From NCBI GenBank assembly GCA_947381435.1, contig CANCVE010000025.1, positions 1-44,245 on the forward strand: a stretch of DNA of 44,245 nucleotides, written 5' to 3'. Below the pieces are notes generated by a model that worked only from the letters and a program-made list of their open reading frames with translations, did not search any database and had not been told where the DNA came from. Positions 34,009-43,354 of the stretch are shown here, piece by piece. The number at the start of each line of letters is the position of its first letter. Position 1 is the first letter of the stretch. The stretch is from Chitinophagaceae bacterium. Its GTDB lineage: Bacteria > Bacteroidota > Bacteroidia > Chitinophagales > Chitinophagaceae. A program made the position numbers and the translations under genes.

Positions 34009-35304
34009 ATGAAGTTTGAGAAAATATTACAACAAGGGCTTATATGGAGAGGATTCCAGTTTAGTGCCGTAATATTTTTAAATATTGTTCTCAGCAGATA
34101 CTTGCAGGCTGCAGGCGCAGGATGGGTGTATTTTCTGACGAACTTCTTTTCTTTGGCAGTATTGGTGGGCAGTATAAACATTGATAGTGCATTTGCCTAT
34201 TTTTTCGCTAGCAAAAATATTACTGCTTCTGCCCTATCGTGGTTTGGCATTGCCTTTACGATTGTAGTTTGTACTTTACTTGTTCCGGCATTTAAAATTT
34301 ACTTTGCTTATTATCCGGTAGCGCATGTTCCCACTAGATTGGCTATTAAATATGGAGAGTATTATGCAATTGGGATTGTATTGGCTAATTTGTTTGCAGG
34401 ATTATTTTATTCGCAGAAGAACTTCTTTTTACCAGGATTCACCTTGGGGTTCATTAACTACTTACTATCTTTTTACATTATTTATCTACGCAATACCCAT
34501 GTGCCGAGCAGTTATGTTGTGGATACCTATTTTATTGGCTTCACGCTACAAGGAATTGTGATTGCCATGCTATTTATTATTAAGAACAACGTATTCTCTA
34601 ATTTCCAATTGCCAACTATTGTTCAACTGAAACAATTGTTCCGATATTCGGCTATCTCCTTTACTGCAAACTTTATCTACTTTTTAGTTTGTAGAATTGA
34701 CTATTGGTTTGTGGAAAATTACAGAAACTCATCCGAATTGGGTAATTATATACAGGCTTCTAAAATGGGACAAATGCTTTTATTGGTTCCACAAATATTA
34801 GCTAGCGTGATATTGCCACAAATAGCTGAAGGCCTTAATATGGAAATAGTGACCAGAAATATATTGGTGATGTCTAGATTGTTGATGCAACTTTTTGTAG
34901 TACTAATAGTTTTGGATGTGCTGTTTGGACAATTGCTTTTTACAGCCGTGTTTGGAAAAAGTTTCGACACCATGAACTTGCCCTTTTTGCTACTGTTGCC
35001 CGGTATATTATCTTTATCGATATTAACTTTATTCTCAGCATACTTTGGCGGAAAGAACAGATTGATAGTCGATGTGATTGGTGCATCAGTTGCATTACTT
35101 TTTGTAGTTATCTGCAATTATTCTTTTACTAATAAATATGGTATAGCCGCAGCAGCCATCATCAGTAGTATTGGCTACACCATCAACCTTTGGTATTCGG
35201 CATTTATATTCTTTAAAACGGAAACAGCTTACTCGGTAAAGGATTTTATGCAATGGAAAGCTGCTGACTATTCATTGATAAAAGAGATACTAAAGAAAAG
35301 CTAG
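34009..35304 (+). CDS. Polysaccharide flippase, Wzx/MOP superfamily
   Basis: 431 residues with about 12 hydrophobic helices. The N-terminus (KILQQGLIWRGFQFSAVIFLNIVLSRYL) and the organisation, with a polysaccharide-biosynthesis C-terminal half containing LLLPGILSLSILTLFSAYFGG, fit O-antigen or capsule flippases. It should move lipid-linked glycans across the inner membrane. No glycosyltransferase genes are adjacent in the window. Array 3 occupies the upstream region. rnpB begins 24 bp after the stop codon on the same strand, so flippase transcripts may run into it. Confidence 0.8.
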   Translation: MKFEKILQQGLIWRGFQFSAVIFLNIVLSRYLQAAGAGWVYFLTNFFSLAVLVGSINIDSAFAYFFASKNITASALSWFGIAFTIVVCTLLVPAFKIYFAYYPVAHVPTRLAIKYGEYYAIGIVLANLFAGLFYSQKNFFLPGFTLGFINYLLSFYIIYLRNTHVPSSYVVDTYFIGFTLQGIVIAMLFIIKNNVFSNFQLPTIVQLKQLFRYSAISFTANFIYFLVCRIDYWFVENYRNSSELGNYIQASKMGQMLLLVPQILASVILPQIAEGLNMEIVTRNILVMSRLLMQLFVVLIVLDVLFGQLLFTAVFGKSFDTMNLPFLLLLPGILSLSILTLFSAYFGGKNRLIVDVIGASVALLFVVICNYSFTNKYGIAAAAIISSIGYTINLWYSAFIFFKTETAYSVKDFMQWKAADYSLIKEILKKS

Positions 35305-35327
35305 GCGTAAACTCCTTATTTTTACCG

Positions 35328-35682
35328 GGCTACAAACTCGAACTATCGCCTCAGATTTATTTTGGGGAGGAAAGTCTGGACAGTATAGAGCAATCCACCG
35401 GTGAAGAGCCGGCTTCTTAATGTAGATTGAGAAAGAGCGAGTGCCACAGAAAATAACTGTCCTGAGTAATTGGGATGAGGGTGAAAATGTAGGGTAAGAG
35501 CCTACGATGTATCGTAGTAATACGGAACATGGGTAAACCTTGGGTACTGTAATGCCACGTATAGAAACGCTTGAGGGCGGCTCGCTCGATGTTTCAGGGT
35601 AGGCAGCAACAGGTAAACAGTAATGTTTATCGCAGATAAATGATAGTTTAGAAACAGAATCCGGCTTATGAGGTTTGTAGCA
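35328..35682 (+). ncRNA. rnpB: RNase P RNA (bacterial class A)
   Basis: The conserved regions are in order: GAGGAAAGTCTGGAC near the 5' end, CCACAGAAAATAACTG, GGGTAAGAGCCTACG, ATGGGTAAACC, AGGCAGCAACAGGTAAAC, and the universal 3' ACAGAATCCGGCTTAT. The ends pair as helix P1, GCTACAAACTC (35329-35339) with GAGGTTTGTAGC (35670-35681). A run CACCTTTTTT follows, fitting termination. Length is about 355 nt. This is the catalytic RNA that trims tRNA 5' leaders. The ends are estimated from the P1 pairing. Confidence 0.95.
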
Positions 35683-35716
35683 CCTTTTTTCAGTGAACAG
35701 TTATCAGTGAGCAGTT

Positions 35717-36553
35717 ATGATTCAAAAATCATTATTCATATTACTAGTTGTGGGTATTCTAGCTGGATGCAGTTATAAGCAATACCCAACTCAGGTAGTT
35801 CAAACCAAAATAGTACACGACACTGTTTTTGTAAGGCTTCCGCCAATACCTATTGTTCCACCTTCTACCACTAACCCAATAGATTCTCTTTTATATGATG
35901 CACATACTGCTGGCACCCCCAACTTTAATTTGAGGAAACCGAATTATGTCATCATTCACCATACGGCTCAAGACAGCTGCGGACAAACATTTTATACCTT
36001 CAACCTTGTACGCACTAAAGTAAGCGCACACTACGTAATATGTAGGGATGGCACCGTGCATCAATTACTGAATGACTACCTTAGGGCATGGCACGCAGGG
36101 ATTAGCAAATGGGGTAATAATACTGATATAAATTCTTGCTCTGTAGGGATTGAACTAGACAACAACGGTAAGGAGCCTTTTTCGGGACAACAGATTAACG
36201 CCCTTATTACCTTATTGGATACCTTGAAAAAAAATTACGGCATACCCGCCTCTAACTTTATTGGCCATTCGGATATAGCACCTAGAAGAAAAGATGACCC
36301 AAGTATTTTTTTTCCGTGGAAGGTATTAGCACAAAAAGGATTTGGATTGTGGCAAGATAGTATAACCCCATCGTTGCAAGTAGATAGCAACTTTAAACAT
36401 TTGGATGCATTGCGAATAATTGGGTATGACACACATGATTCTACCGCAGCAATCATTGCCTTTAAGCGTCACTTTTTACAGGACGAATCATCGAAAACAC
36501 TGAATGAATGGGACATAAAAACATTATATAACTTGTATAAGAAATACTTGTAG
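35717..36553 (+). CDS. N-acetylmuramoyl-L-alanine amidase, Amidase_2 lipoprotein
   Basis: 278 residues. A lipoprotein signal ends in ILAGC with Cys18. The Amidase_2 (AmpD/AmiD-like) domain spans about 70-205: NYVIIHHTAQDS (zinc His81 or His82), SAHYVICRDGTVHQLL, RAWHAGISKWG, SVGIELDNNG (Glu146), and IGHSDIAPRRKDDP (zinc His184, with Lys192 and Asp194). It would cleave the bond between MurNAc and L-Ala of peptidoglycan or muropeptides from a membrane anchor, like AmiD. The C-terminal 65 residues (LDALRIIGYDTHD, WDIKTLYNLYKKYL) look like a small peptidoglycan-binding helix bundle. It follows rnpB directly. Confidence 0.9.
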   Translation: MIQKSLFILLVVGILAGCSYKQYPTQVVQTKIVHDTVFVRLPPIPIVPPSTTNPIDSLLYDAHTAGTPNFNLRKPNYVIIHHTAQDSCGQTFYTFNLVRTKVSAHYVICRDGTVHQLLNDYLRAWHAGISKWGNNTDINSCSVGIELDNNGKEPFSGQQINALITLLDTLKKNYGIPASNFIGHSDIAPRRKDDPSIFFPWKVLAQKGFGLWQDSITPSLQVDSNFKHLDALRIIGYDTHDSTAAIIAFKRHFLQDESSKTLNEWDIKTLYNLYKKYL

Positions 36554-36608
36554 TAGTTATGAGATATTAGACATTAGTTGTTTTTAGAATAAACAAAGAA
36601 AATACATT

Positions 36609-37049
36609 ATGGATATTACGATTAATACACCTGCACTATTGTTTCCGGCTATTAGCCTGGTAATGCTTGCTTACACAAATCGGTTTCTGGCATTATCCAG
36701 TAGAGTAAGATCGTTGCATGAACTTTATAAGAAACATGAGAATCCAAACATTATTCATGGACAAATAAAAAATATGCGCTACAGGTTAAAACTTATAAAA
36801 AACATGCAAACACTAGGGGTATCTTCCTTTCTGTGTTGCATATTATGTATGTACCTTATTTACTTACAAGTAATGCTTTTTGCCAACATTATATTTGCTA
36901 TTAGCATGATTTCCTTTTCTGCTTCATTGATAGTTTCTTTGATAGAAATAAATTTGAGTACTAAAGCCATTGAATTGGAGCTAAGCGATATGGACGGACT
37001 TGAAGATCCATCAGTCATAGAATACTTGAAGAAGAAGTTTGATAAGTAG
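36609..37049 (+). CDS. DUF2721 family membrane protein
   Basis: 146 residues. The opening PALLFPAISLVMLAYTNRFLALSSRVRSLH is the DUF2721 signature. Two further hydrophobic helices (about 70-120) and a charged C-terminus follow. It is an inner-membrane protein of unknown function. It lies 55 bp after the amidase on the same strand and ends at a clear terminator. Confidence 0.85.
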   Translation: MDITINTPALLFPAISLVMLAYTNRFLALSSRVRSLHELYKKHENPNIIHGQIKNMRYRLKLIKNMQTLGVSSFLCCILCMYLIYLQVMLFANIIFAISMISFSASLIVSLIEINLSTKAIELELSDMDGLEDPSVIEYLKKKFDK

Positions 37050-37083
37050 TAGTTAGTTGTTAGTTATTACTGATTGAAAACTT

Positions 37084-37122
37084 AAAAGGGACGTGGGATG
37101 TTTAATTCTCATGTCCCTTTTT
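37084..37122. terminator. Bidirectional intrinsic terminator
   Basis: AAAAGGGACGTGGGA pairs with TTCTCATGTCCCTTTT (two G-T pairs) around an 8-nt loop, with T- and A-runs on both sides. It separates the convergent DUF2721 and 844-residue genes. Confidence 0.85.
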
Positions 37123-37149
37123 GATGTATCCTTTTATCAATCTCCTCTC

Positions 37150-39684
37150 CTATTTAGGTTTTGTTGTATCAGCAGGAACCACAATTTTATTCCCATTAAT
37201 GGTATCTGAAGATGGCTTAGTAATACTACTATCTGAAGGAAGCTTTTGCTTATTAATTGTACTGTCAGTTTCTGGTGGCACTACAGCTTCTACTCTTTGT
37301 CTGCCGGGTTTACTTTCCACTGGTACTACAGGTGGGGCTACGGCAGTAGAATCTTTTTCAGCAGCAGGAACAACAGCTTGCTTAGTAGAATCTGTTGCTA
37401 CAGGCTTAGTTTCAACTGGAGGTGTTGGTGTATCCTCCTTAGCTTTCTCTTCTACCTTAGGTGCTACTGGCTGAACAAAAGCCTTAATTGTATCTACCAC
37501 AACAGGTTTAGTCTCAGCAGGAGGTGTTGGAACAACTTCCTTAGCTTTTTCTTCTACCTTCGGCTCTACAGGAACAACAGCCTTAATTGTATCTGCCACA
37601 ACAGGTTTAGTCTCAGTAGGAGGTGTTGGAACAACTTCCTTTGCTTTCTCTTCTACCTTCGGTACTACTGGTGGTGGGGCATCGGGTTTAACAACAGAAA
37701 CTGTATCCTTAGCAACCTTTTCTTTTAAAGCAGCACTATCAATTACTCGTTGTCTTCCACCATTTGTAGATGCTTCTGGCAATGCAACTTCCTTGGGAGT
37801 TACAACACTATCTTTTGGTTTGGTAACAGCAGGATTAGCTACAGGAGGTTCTACATTTGTAGCCGGAACTGGTGCTGGTGTAGGCTCAACCTTAGCAGCT
37901 GTATCTTGAATGACCTGTTCTATTACTTTACTGCCCTTTTTCTTTTTAGTATCTTTTTCACGTTTCGCATCAAGCTTATAATCTCTTATTGCAGCTATAC
38001 TATCATCACCTGATAGTCCCTTTGTAATTGTAGCTATTGTTGCATCATCCAGTTCATCCACTCCTTTCTTTTTCTTCTTTTCATTTTTTGAAGCTTTAGC
38101 AGATGGAGGCGTAATGGCAGCTGGTGCAACTTCTGTATTAGCAGGCGCAGTTGGGGCTACTACAGGCTGCGAACCAATAGTAGAAGTAGCACTATCCGAT
38201 GACTTGCTATCTGCATTTCCAGTAGGATTTGAGGATGATACATTATCTTGAGTCACTACTTTTTCAACTGGACTCCCTTTTTTCTTCTTCTTATCCTTGC
38301 TATTATTCTGTTTTGCAATAGACAACTTATACTCTCTAAGCGCGTTTACACTGTCTAAACCAGTTAAACCATTGGTAACTTGTGCAATAGTAGCTTCATC
38401 AATTTCGTCCCCTTTCTTCTTTTTCTTATCCTTTACCTTAACATTATTCTGCATCGCAAGTTCCAGCTTATATTCTTTCAATGCATTTACACTGTCTATA
38501 CCTGTTAATCCATTAGTAACTTTTGCAATAGTAGCTTCATCAAGCTCATCTCCTTTTTTCTTCTTCTTATCGGTTTTTCCTGCAAAAATAGGGATAGGAT
38601 TTGCAAGTCCTGTACTATCATTAGGATTAATAGGCATTGCTCCATTAGATTTATCGGGAGCGCCCCTAGTTTGTTTAGAACGCTTAGTGGCCAGCGCCCC
38701 CATAAGGAATTTTCTAATTGCCTTTACACTATCTGTTGGAGAAAGTCCTTGGGTGAGTGAGGCTATAGTTGTACTATCTAGTGATTTTTCTGCTTTGATA
38801 AAACGTTTATCCTTCTGCGCCTTCTCCATAGCAAAATAGGACTTTATTGCATTCATACTATCTACACCTGACAAGCCATTTGTAATAGAAATTAGCGTAC
38901 TGTCATCCAAAGCAACACCTCCCTTTTTCTTCCTTAATTCAACTTGGAGTTCCTTTTGGAGTTTATTTATCTTTTGTACTGCGAAGAGGCTATCATCTCC
39001 GGTCAGATTGGTAGCAATTGATGCTAAACTATCTAACATTTTTTTAGACTTCAATTTTTTTGCACCTTTCTTAGAGTCTAGCATTTGCAACAAATCGAAG
39101 TTGTCCTCCACCTTATTCTGAGCTACCTCATTTGGGTCAAGCTTTTGGTGCCAATCTTTAGGTTTGGCTATGCTATCTAACTCCTTTATCTCCTCGGGTG
39201 TCTTGGCGCAGTGCTCTTGTTTAACACTATCTAGTGCACACCATTCTATGGGTATTTCAATTCTGGTTTGAACATATTGGCCTTGGTTGGTTTGCATCAT
39301 GTTTTCTTTCTTTACAAATCCAACAATACTTCCACCTACAAAACGCAACATTACCTTTACAACATAATCTTCAAACACATCATTTTTATCTTTCTCAGCA
39401 TAGCTTTCATGAAAATCTTCACCGCCTTGCATGGCGGAATCCATGTCTTGCTTTGTGTACCTTCTAATTCTTTTCACCATCGACTCTGGTAAGCCGATTT
39501 CAGAAAGCTTATGAATTACTGGTGGCCATTTTTTCTTACTGAGTCCTTTATGAGACGACTCGTCTTCGAACTGTGCGTAGGAACTTACGAAGTGTAAAGA
39601 GAATATAAAAAGCAATATAAGTTTCAACAAGCGGCGAAACTTATATCTTTTTTGCATTAATGGGCTTGTTGTGTATGCGTTCAT
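37150..39684 (-). CDS. Exported repeat protein of unknown family (six LDxxTIAxITxGLxGxDS units)
   Basis: 844 residues; not recognised as a named family. A signal peptide ends SSYAQ; Met10 (39657) is an alternative start. A globular N-terminal part (about 45-190) includes KVMLRFVGGSIVGFVKKEN. Six repeats follow at about 216, 258, 301, 380, 427 and 544. The consensus is LDxxTIAxITxGLxGxDSxxAI, mostly followed by Lys-rich linkers such as DKKKKKG. The last 170 residues contain three Pro/Val/Glu-rich repeats of about 33 residues (KVEEKAKEVVPTPP) and RQRV occurs twice. The low-complexity C-terminus suggests an extended, possibly wall-spanning, segment. It is followed on the same strand by the cobalamin adenosyltransferase at 105 bp upstream; no functional link is evident. 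Confidence 0.8.
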   Translation of the reverse strand: MNAYTTSPLMQKRYKFRRLLKLILLFIFSLHFVSSYAQFEDESSHKGLSKKKWPPVIHKLSEIGLPESMVKRIRRYTKQDMDSAMQGGEDFHESYAEKDKNDVFEDYVVKVMLRFVGGSIVGFVKKENMMQTNQGQYVQTRIEIPIEWCALDSVKQEHCAKTPEEIKELDSIAKPKDWHQKLDPNEVAQNKVEDNFDLLQMLDSKKGAKKLKSKKMLDSLASIATNLTGDDSLFAVQKINKLQKELQVELRKKKGGVALDDSTLISITNGLSGVDSMNAIKSYFAMEKAQKDKRFIKAEKSLDSTTIASLTQGLSPTDSVKAIRKFLMGALATKRSKQTRGAPDKSNGAMPINPNDSTGLANPIPIFAGKTDKKKKKGDELDEATIAKVTNGLTGIDSVNALKEYKLELAMQNNVKVKDKKKKKGDEIDEATIAQVTNGLTGLDSVNALREYKLSIAKQNNSKDKKKKKGSPVEKVVTQDNVSSSNPTGNADSKSSDSATSTIGSQPVVAPTAPANTEVAPAAITPPSAKASKNEKKKKKGVDELDDATIATITKGLSGDDSIAAIRDYKLDAKREKDTKKKKGSKVIEQVIQDTAAKVEPTPAPVPATNVEPPVANPAVTKPKDSVVTPKEVALPEASTNGGRQRVIDSAALKEKVAKDTVSVVKPDAPPPVVPKVEEKAKEVVPTPPTETKPVVADTIKAVVPVEPKVEEKAKEVVPTPPAETKPVVVDTIKAFVQPVAPKVEEKAKEDTPTPPVETKPVATDSTKQAVVPAAEKDSTAVAPPVVPVESKPGRQRVEAVVPPETDSTINKQKLPSDSSITKPSSDTINGNKIVVPADTTKPK

Positions 39685-39789
39685 TTAAGATCATTATCTT
39701 GGAAACAAAATAAAAGTAATTTGTTCGACATTACGAAAATAATCTTAAAAAATTATAATTGTTGTTATAATAAGTTGCAAAATGGGGAG

Positions 39790-40380
39790 TTATGATACTA
39801 CATGACCATTTAATTTCTGCGAAATCCTTGGTTTCCACTTTAATTCTGTTGCTCCAGATTGTTGACTGATATATCTAGAGAGTACAAAAAGATAATCACT
39901 CAATCTATTGAGGTATTTAATAACTAACGGATCTACATACAATAATTGTTCTTTCATGTTTACACAACAGCGCTCGGCACGCCTACAAACGCATCGTGCT
40001 ATGTGTGCAGTGGATACAGCCACACTCCCTCCCGGCAAAATGAAACTTTTCATGGGAGGCAAAATTTCGTTCATTGAATCTATTTCAATCTCTAAAAATT
40101 CAATATCAGATTCATTCAAATCTGGAATCTTCATTAATGGTTCCTTATCTGGATCGCAGGCAAGGGAAGAACCGATTGTAAATAGCCTGTCTTGTATTTC
40201 TTTTAGGGTACAATTAGTTTTTTCATCTTCAAAATAATCACTCACTAAGCCAATGTAGGAATTAAGTTCATCTACTGTTCCATAAGAATCAATACGAATA
40301 TGACTTTTAGACACTTGTGTGCCACCTATCAAAGATGTCTTTCCTAAGTCACCAGTCTTAGTGTAAATTTTCAGTGCCAT
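39790..40380 (-). CDS. Cob(I)yrinic acid a,c-diamide adenosyltransferase, PduO type
   Basis: 196 residues. The N-terminal ATP-binding motif is YTKTGDLGKTSLIGG, and the family helices FILPGGS, CVCRRAERCC (Arg133, Arg134, Glu136) and YLNRLSDYLFVLSRY (Asn158) are all present. It adenosylates cob(I)alamin to adenosylcobalamin in the cytoplasm using ATP. Length is typical for PduO/MmaB. It stands alone here, with no other B12 genes, so it probably serves salvage for B12-dependent enzymes encoded elsewhere. Confidence 0.93.
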   Translation of the reverse strand: MALKIYTKTGDLGKTSLIGGTQVSKSHIRIDSYGTVDELNSYIGLVSDYFEDEKTNCTLKEIQDRLFTIGSSLACDPDKEPLMKIPDLNESDIEFLEIEIDSMNEILPPMKSFILPGGSVAVSTAHIARCVCRRAERCCVNMKEQLLYVDPLVIKYLNRLSDYLFVLSRYISQQSGATELKWKPRISQKLNGHVVS

Positions 40381-40476
40381 GTATCAGTAACGTTGGAGGT
40401 TTAATGAAGTATTTATTTCTTTTGATTACCTTCAACAAAAGAAAAATAAAAAGGTTTGGTATTGTAGTAGAGAATA

Positions 40477-41196
40477 TTATGAGTGCGATTCTCTTTTGGC
40501 ATCCATAAATTGGCTATGACTTTTATCGCTTTCTATTAATCCATCTTTCAACCTTACCACCCTGTGTGCATAAGAAGCAATGTCTTCCTCATGCGTTACC
40601 AATACAACTGTATTACCCCCTTCTTGAATCTTGCCAAAAATCTCCATTACTTCAATTGACGTTTTGCTGTCAAGGTTTCCTGTAGGCTCATCTGCTAGCA
40701 ATAGTGCAGGATTATTAACCAAGGCTCTAGCGATAGCAACACGTTGTATTTGCCCACCACTCAATTCATTACTTTTATGATGGCTTCTATCTGCTAGCCC
40801 CACTTTGCGCAAGGCTTCCATTGCTCTTTCTATTCTATCCTTTTTATTTATCCCAGCATATATTAAGGGCAAGGCAACATTTTCTACGGCAGACAAACGA
40901 GGCAATAAATTAAACTGTTGAAACACAAATCCTATCTCTATGTTTCTTACCTCGGCCAAGTCGTCGTCGGCCATTTTACTAACGTCTTTTCCGTTTAGAA
41001 TATAACTGCCTCCAGTAGGAGAATCGAGACAGCCGAGAATGTTCATTAAAGTGCTTTTACCACTTCCACTAGGTCCCATCAATGCAACATATTCGTTCTT
41101 TTTTATGCTTAAGGATATACCTTTTAATACAGGTACTGCTTGCGCTCCCATGAAATAGGCCTTTTCTATACTCTCTAAACGAATAATTGTTTCCAT
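40477..41196 (-). CDS. ABC transporter ATP-binding protein (MacB/LolD type)
   Basis: 239 residues. Walker [10 protein letters not shown] is at 41-49, followed by the Q-loop [17 protein letters not shown], signature [15 protein letters not shown] and Walker [14 protein letters not shown], with the switch His in [10 protein letters not shown]. The sequence is of the MacB/LolD/FtsE class, which usually partners a FtsX-like permease. No permease gene is present in the window, so this ATPase is encoded apart from its partner. Confidence 0.92.
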   Translation of the reverse strand: METIIRLESIEKAYFMGAQAVPVLKGISLSIKKNEYVALMGPSGSGKSTLMNILGCLDSPTGGSYILNGKDVSKMADDDLAEVRNIEIGFVFQQFNLLPRLSAVENVALPLIYAGINKKDRIERAMEALRKVGLADRSHHKSNELSGGQIQRVAIARALVNNPALLLADEPTGNLDSKTSIEVMEIFGKIQEGGNTVVLVTHEEDIASYAHRVVRLKDGLIESDKSHSQFMDAKRESHS

Positions 41197-41206
41197 TTTC
41201 TTAGTT

Positions 41207-41285
41207 GTTAGTGGTTAGTTATTAGTTATTAATGATTAGTGTATTCATTTGCTATCTAACCACTAATTACTAACAACTAATAACT
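41207..41285. repeat. Simple-sequence hairpin between gatC and ABC gene
   Basis: GTTGTTAGTGGTTAGTTA on the left is matched by TAACAACTAATAACTG and CTAACCACTAATTA on the right. It fills the gap between two co-directional genes and shares its words with the 12979 hairpin. Confidence 0.7.
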
Positions 41286-41291
41286 GCCTAA

Positions 41292-41582
41292 TCACTTCTT
41301 TATAACTGTGGGTACCTTAAAGAACTGGTCATTTTTAATTGGAGAATTGAGCAACGCCTCTTCTCTAGATACACTTCCTTGCACCACATCATCCCTTAAT
41401 GCATTTACTGCATCGCCCATGTGCAAAACAGGCTCTACACCTGTGGTATCAAGCTCATTAAGCTTATCTACAAATGATACCATGTTTTGCAAATCAGATG
41501 TATATTCCTTAATTTCTTCCTTTGTAAAATACAACCTTGAAAGGTGTGCTAGCTTTTCTACTATTGCGGGTGTTACTTCCAT
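41292..41582 (-). CDS. gatC: Asp-tRNA(Asn)/Glu-tRNA(Gln) amidotransferase subunit C
   Basis: 96 residues from the ATG at 41582. The frame continues upstream only through a TTG, and the leader there has no GatC similarity. GatC hallmarks are VEKLAHLSRLYFTKEEI, LQNMVSFVDKLNELDTTGVEPVLH, NALRDDVV and the C-terminal FFKVPTVIKK. With GatA and GatB (not in the window) it transamidates misacylated Glu-tRNA(Gln) or Asp-tRNA(Asn). It lies upstream of the ABC ATPase gene on the same strand. Confidence 0.93.
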   Translation of the reverse strand: MEVTPAIVEKLAHLSRLYFTKEEIKEYTSDLQNMVSFVDKLNELDTTGVEPVLHMGDAVNALRDDVVQGSVSREEALLNSPIKNDQFFKVPTVIKK

Positions 41583-41848
41583 AAGAAACAAAAATAAATG
41601 AAGAGCGTGATGTACAGCAATATTTGTTTTACACAAGGATAAAATAGAGTACGATTAGACGCTATACCCACTTTCTTTAGCTATTATCCGCTTCACTTAA
41701 TTTATCTTTAACCGTAAAATTTAAGTTATGCTTACTATTTTTAGCTTCTCCATCCTCTATTAAATGACTATTTTTATACAACATCTAATCTCTAAATACC
41801 TTAATTTTTTTTCATAATGCCCTGCTGGAAGCATTGAAAGTATTTGTG

Positions 41849-43003
41849 ATGCCGATAATTCATCATGTTCACTCACTAAAATCCAATTCATACAGACAAG
41901 ACAGTAGCAGTTATCACCCATTGACTTTAATCAAGGTGATGATTTATGGTTATATGACCAATATTTACAGTAGCCGTAAATTAGAGTAAGCCACTGCTCA
42001 GAATGCAGTTTTCATGTGGTTGTGCGGCATGAATACCCCCGACCACAATACCATCAACAACTTTAGTGGGAAGAAATTGCAGGGGCCATTGAAGTCCATC
42101 TTTGTGGAAACGGTAAAATTGTTGTCAGAAAAGGGTTTATTGAGTATCAAAGATGTATTTACAGATGGTACGAAGCTAGAGGCAAATGCCAACAGGTACA
42201 CATTTGTATGGGGTAAGGGCATCAAGAATAATAAGGAAAAAGATAGCCAATCAGTTGGAGGAGTTATGGTCTTATGCACAAGGAGTGGCAGCGGAAGAAA
42301 TGAAAGACACTACACCCACCACCATTGCAGACATAGACAGCGCAAAGTTGAAGGCAACGATAGAAAAGATAGATGTGGCACTAAAGGATAAGCCGGTAAG
42401 CAAACAAGTGAAACAAAAGCTGGATTATGCCAAAAAGAAATGGCCAGAAGCTATTGACAGGTATGCCGCACTAGAGGCAATAATGGGAGATAAACGCAAT
42501 AGCTACAGCAAGACAGATACCGATGCCACTTTCATGTGCATGAAGGAAGACCACATGGGCAATGGGCAATTGAAACCTGCCTACAATATGCAAATCAGTA
42601 CGAGTAATCAATTTATAACTAATTATACCATCCACCAAAATACAACGGATCCCAATACCTTAAAAGTGCATCTGAATGAACATAAACGTTGTTATGAATC
42701 AATTCCAACAGCAGTAACAGCAGATGTCCGTTGAACTGCGTTTGCCATAAATCACAAGGAAACAGGTTAATAGAGATAAACCATAACCTCAATAGACATA
42801 ATAAAGAAGCAAAAGAAAACCTACAATCAGAACAGGGTATTGCACATAGAAAAAAACGATGCCATGATGTGGAACCTGTGTTTGGCAACAGAAAAGGCAA
42901 TCATCATTTTAAACGCTTTATGCTCAAGGGCAAAGAAAAGGTGACCACTGAAACAGGATTATTGCGCTTAGCCCAAAACTTTAGAAAGAAAAATGCGACC
43001 TAA
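41849..43003 (+). pseudogene. Broken IS1182-type transposase
   Basis: The pieces of an IS1182-family transposase read MPIIHHVHSLKSNSYRQDSS, TLIKVMIYGYMTNIYSSRK, a TAA at 41987, and [38 protein letters not shown] with the DDE-region Asp follows, then a frameshift at about 42230 into [15 protein letters not shown]. The next frame carries [27 protein letters not shown] and ends at 42734. The C-terminal FGNRKGNHHFKRFMLKG and TGLLRLAQNF follow in another frame, with about 100 codons missing in between. The terminal repeats were not identified. The element is inactive. Confidence 0.85.
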
Positions 43004-43171
43004 AAAAGGAAGAAATCCTCTTTTATTTACTCATTAAATATAAGGCAGTATGGGAGTCGTTTCAAAATGTAACTTCAAACAAAAAACTAATCAAACAGAT
43101 AGCGCTCTATAAAAAATGAGGCTGCGGAAAAATTTACTTTTGAGAAAGCCTCTTTGATAGTTAATAAACGC

Positions 43172-43209
43172 TTCTGGAACATTAAAACACGTGTTTTAAT
43201 GTTCCAGAA
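43172..43209. repeat. Perfect 38-bp palindrome without loop
   Basis: The 19 bases from 43172 (TTCTGGAACATTAAAACAC) are exactly complemented by the next 19, with no spacer. The flanking bases do not extend it. It lies in the 351-bp interval between the transposase relic and the end of uppP, which otherwise shows no gene. A loopless palindrome is less typical of an intrinsic terminator and no T-run follows. Confidence 0.9.
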
Positions 43210-43354
43210 ACAGGTAAATCAAATTAATAAAGGACTAATATTAATCAAAAAACAGAAGAAATAGACGTAAGTAGTGTGCTGAAAATTAAATTGGGTTAAC
43301 AAACATTTGCAAGTTCATTACCCCAATTTAAAATTGAATTACAGTTCAAAGAAA

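Noticed and set aside
38297-38839. 180-residue plus-strand frame
   Set aside because: Antisense of the Lys/Asp-rich repeats in the 844-residue protein; Phe/Ser-rich as expected for a complement.
42014-42734. Two or three separate intact small genes in the transposase region
   Set aside because: Together the fragments line up as one IS1182-type transposase with an in-frame stop, frameshifts and an internal deletion.
43172-43209. Intrinsic terminator of uppP
   Set aside because: It is about 145 bp beyond the stop codon, has no loop and no T-run on the relevant strand; kept as an unexplained palindrome.
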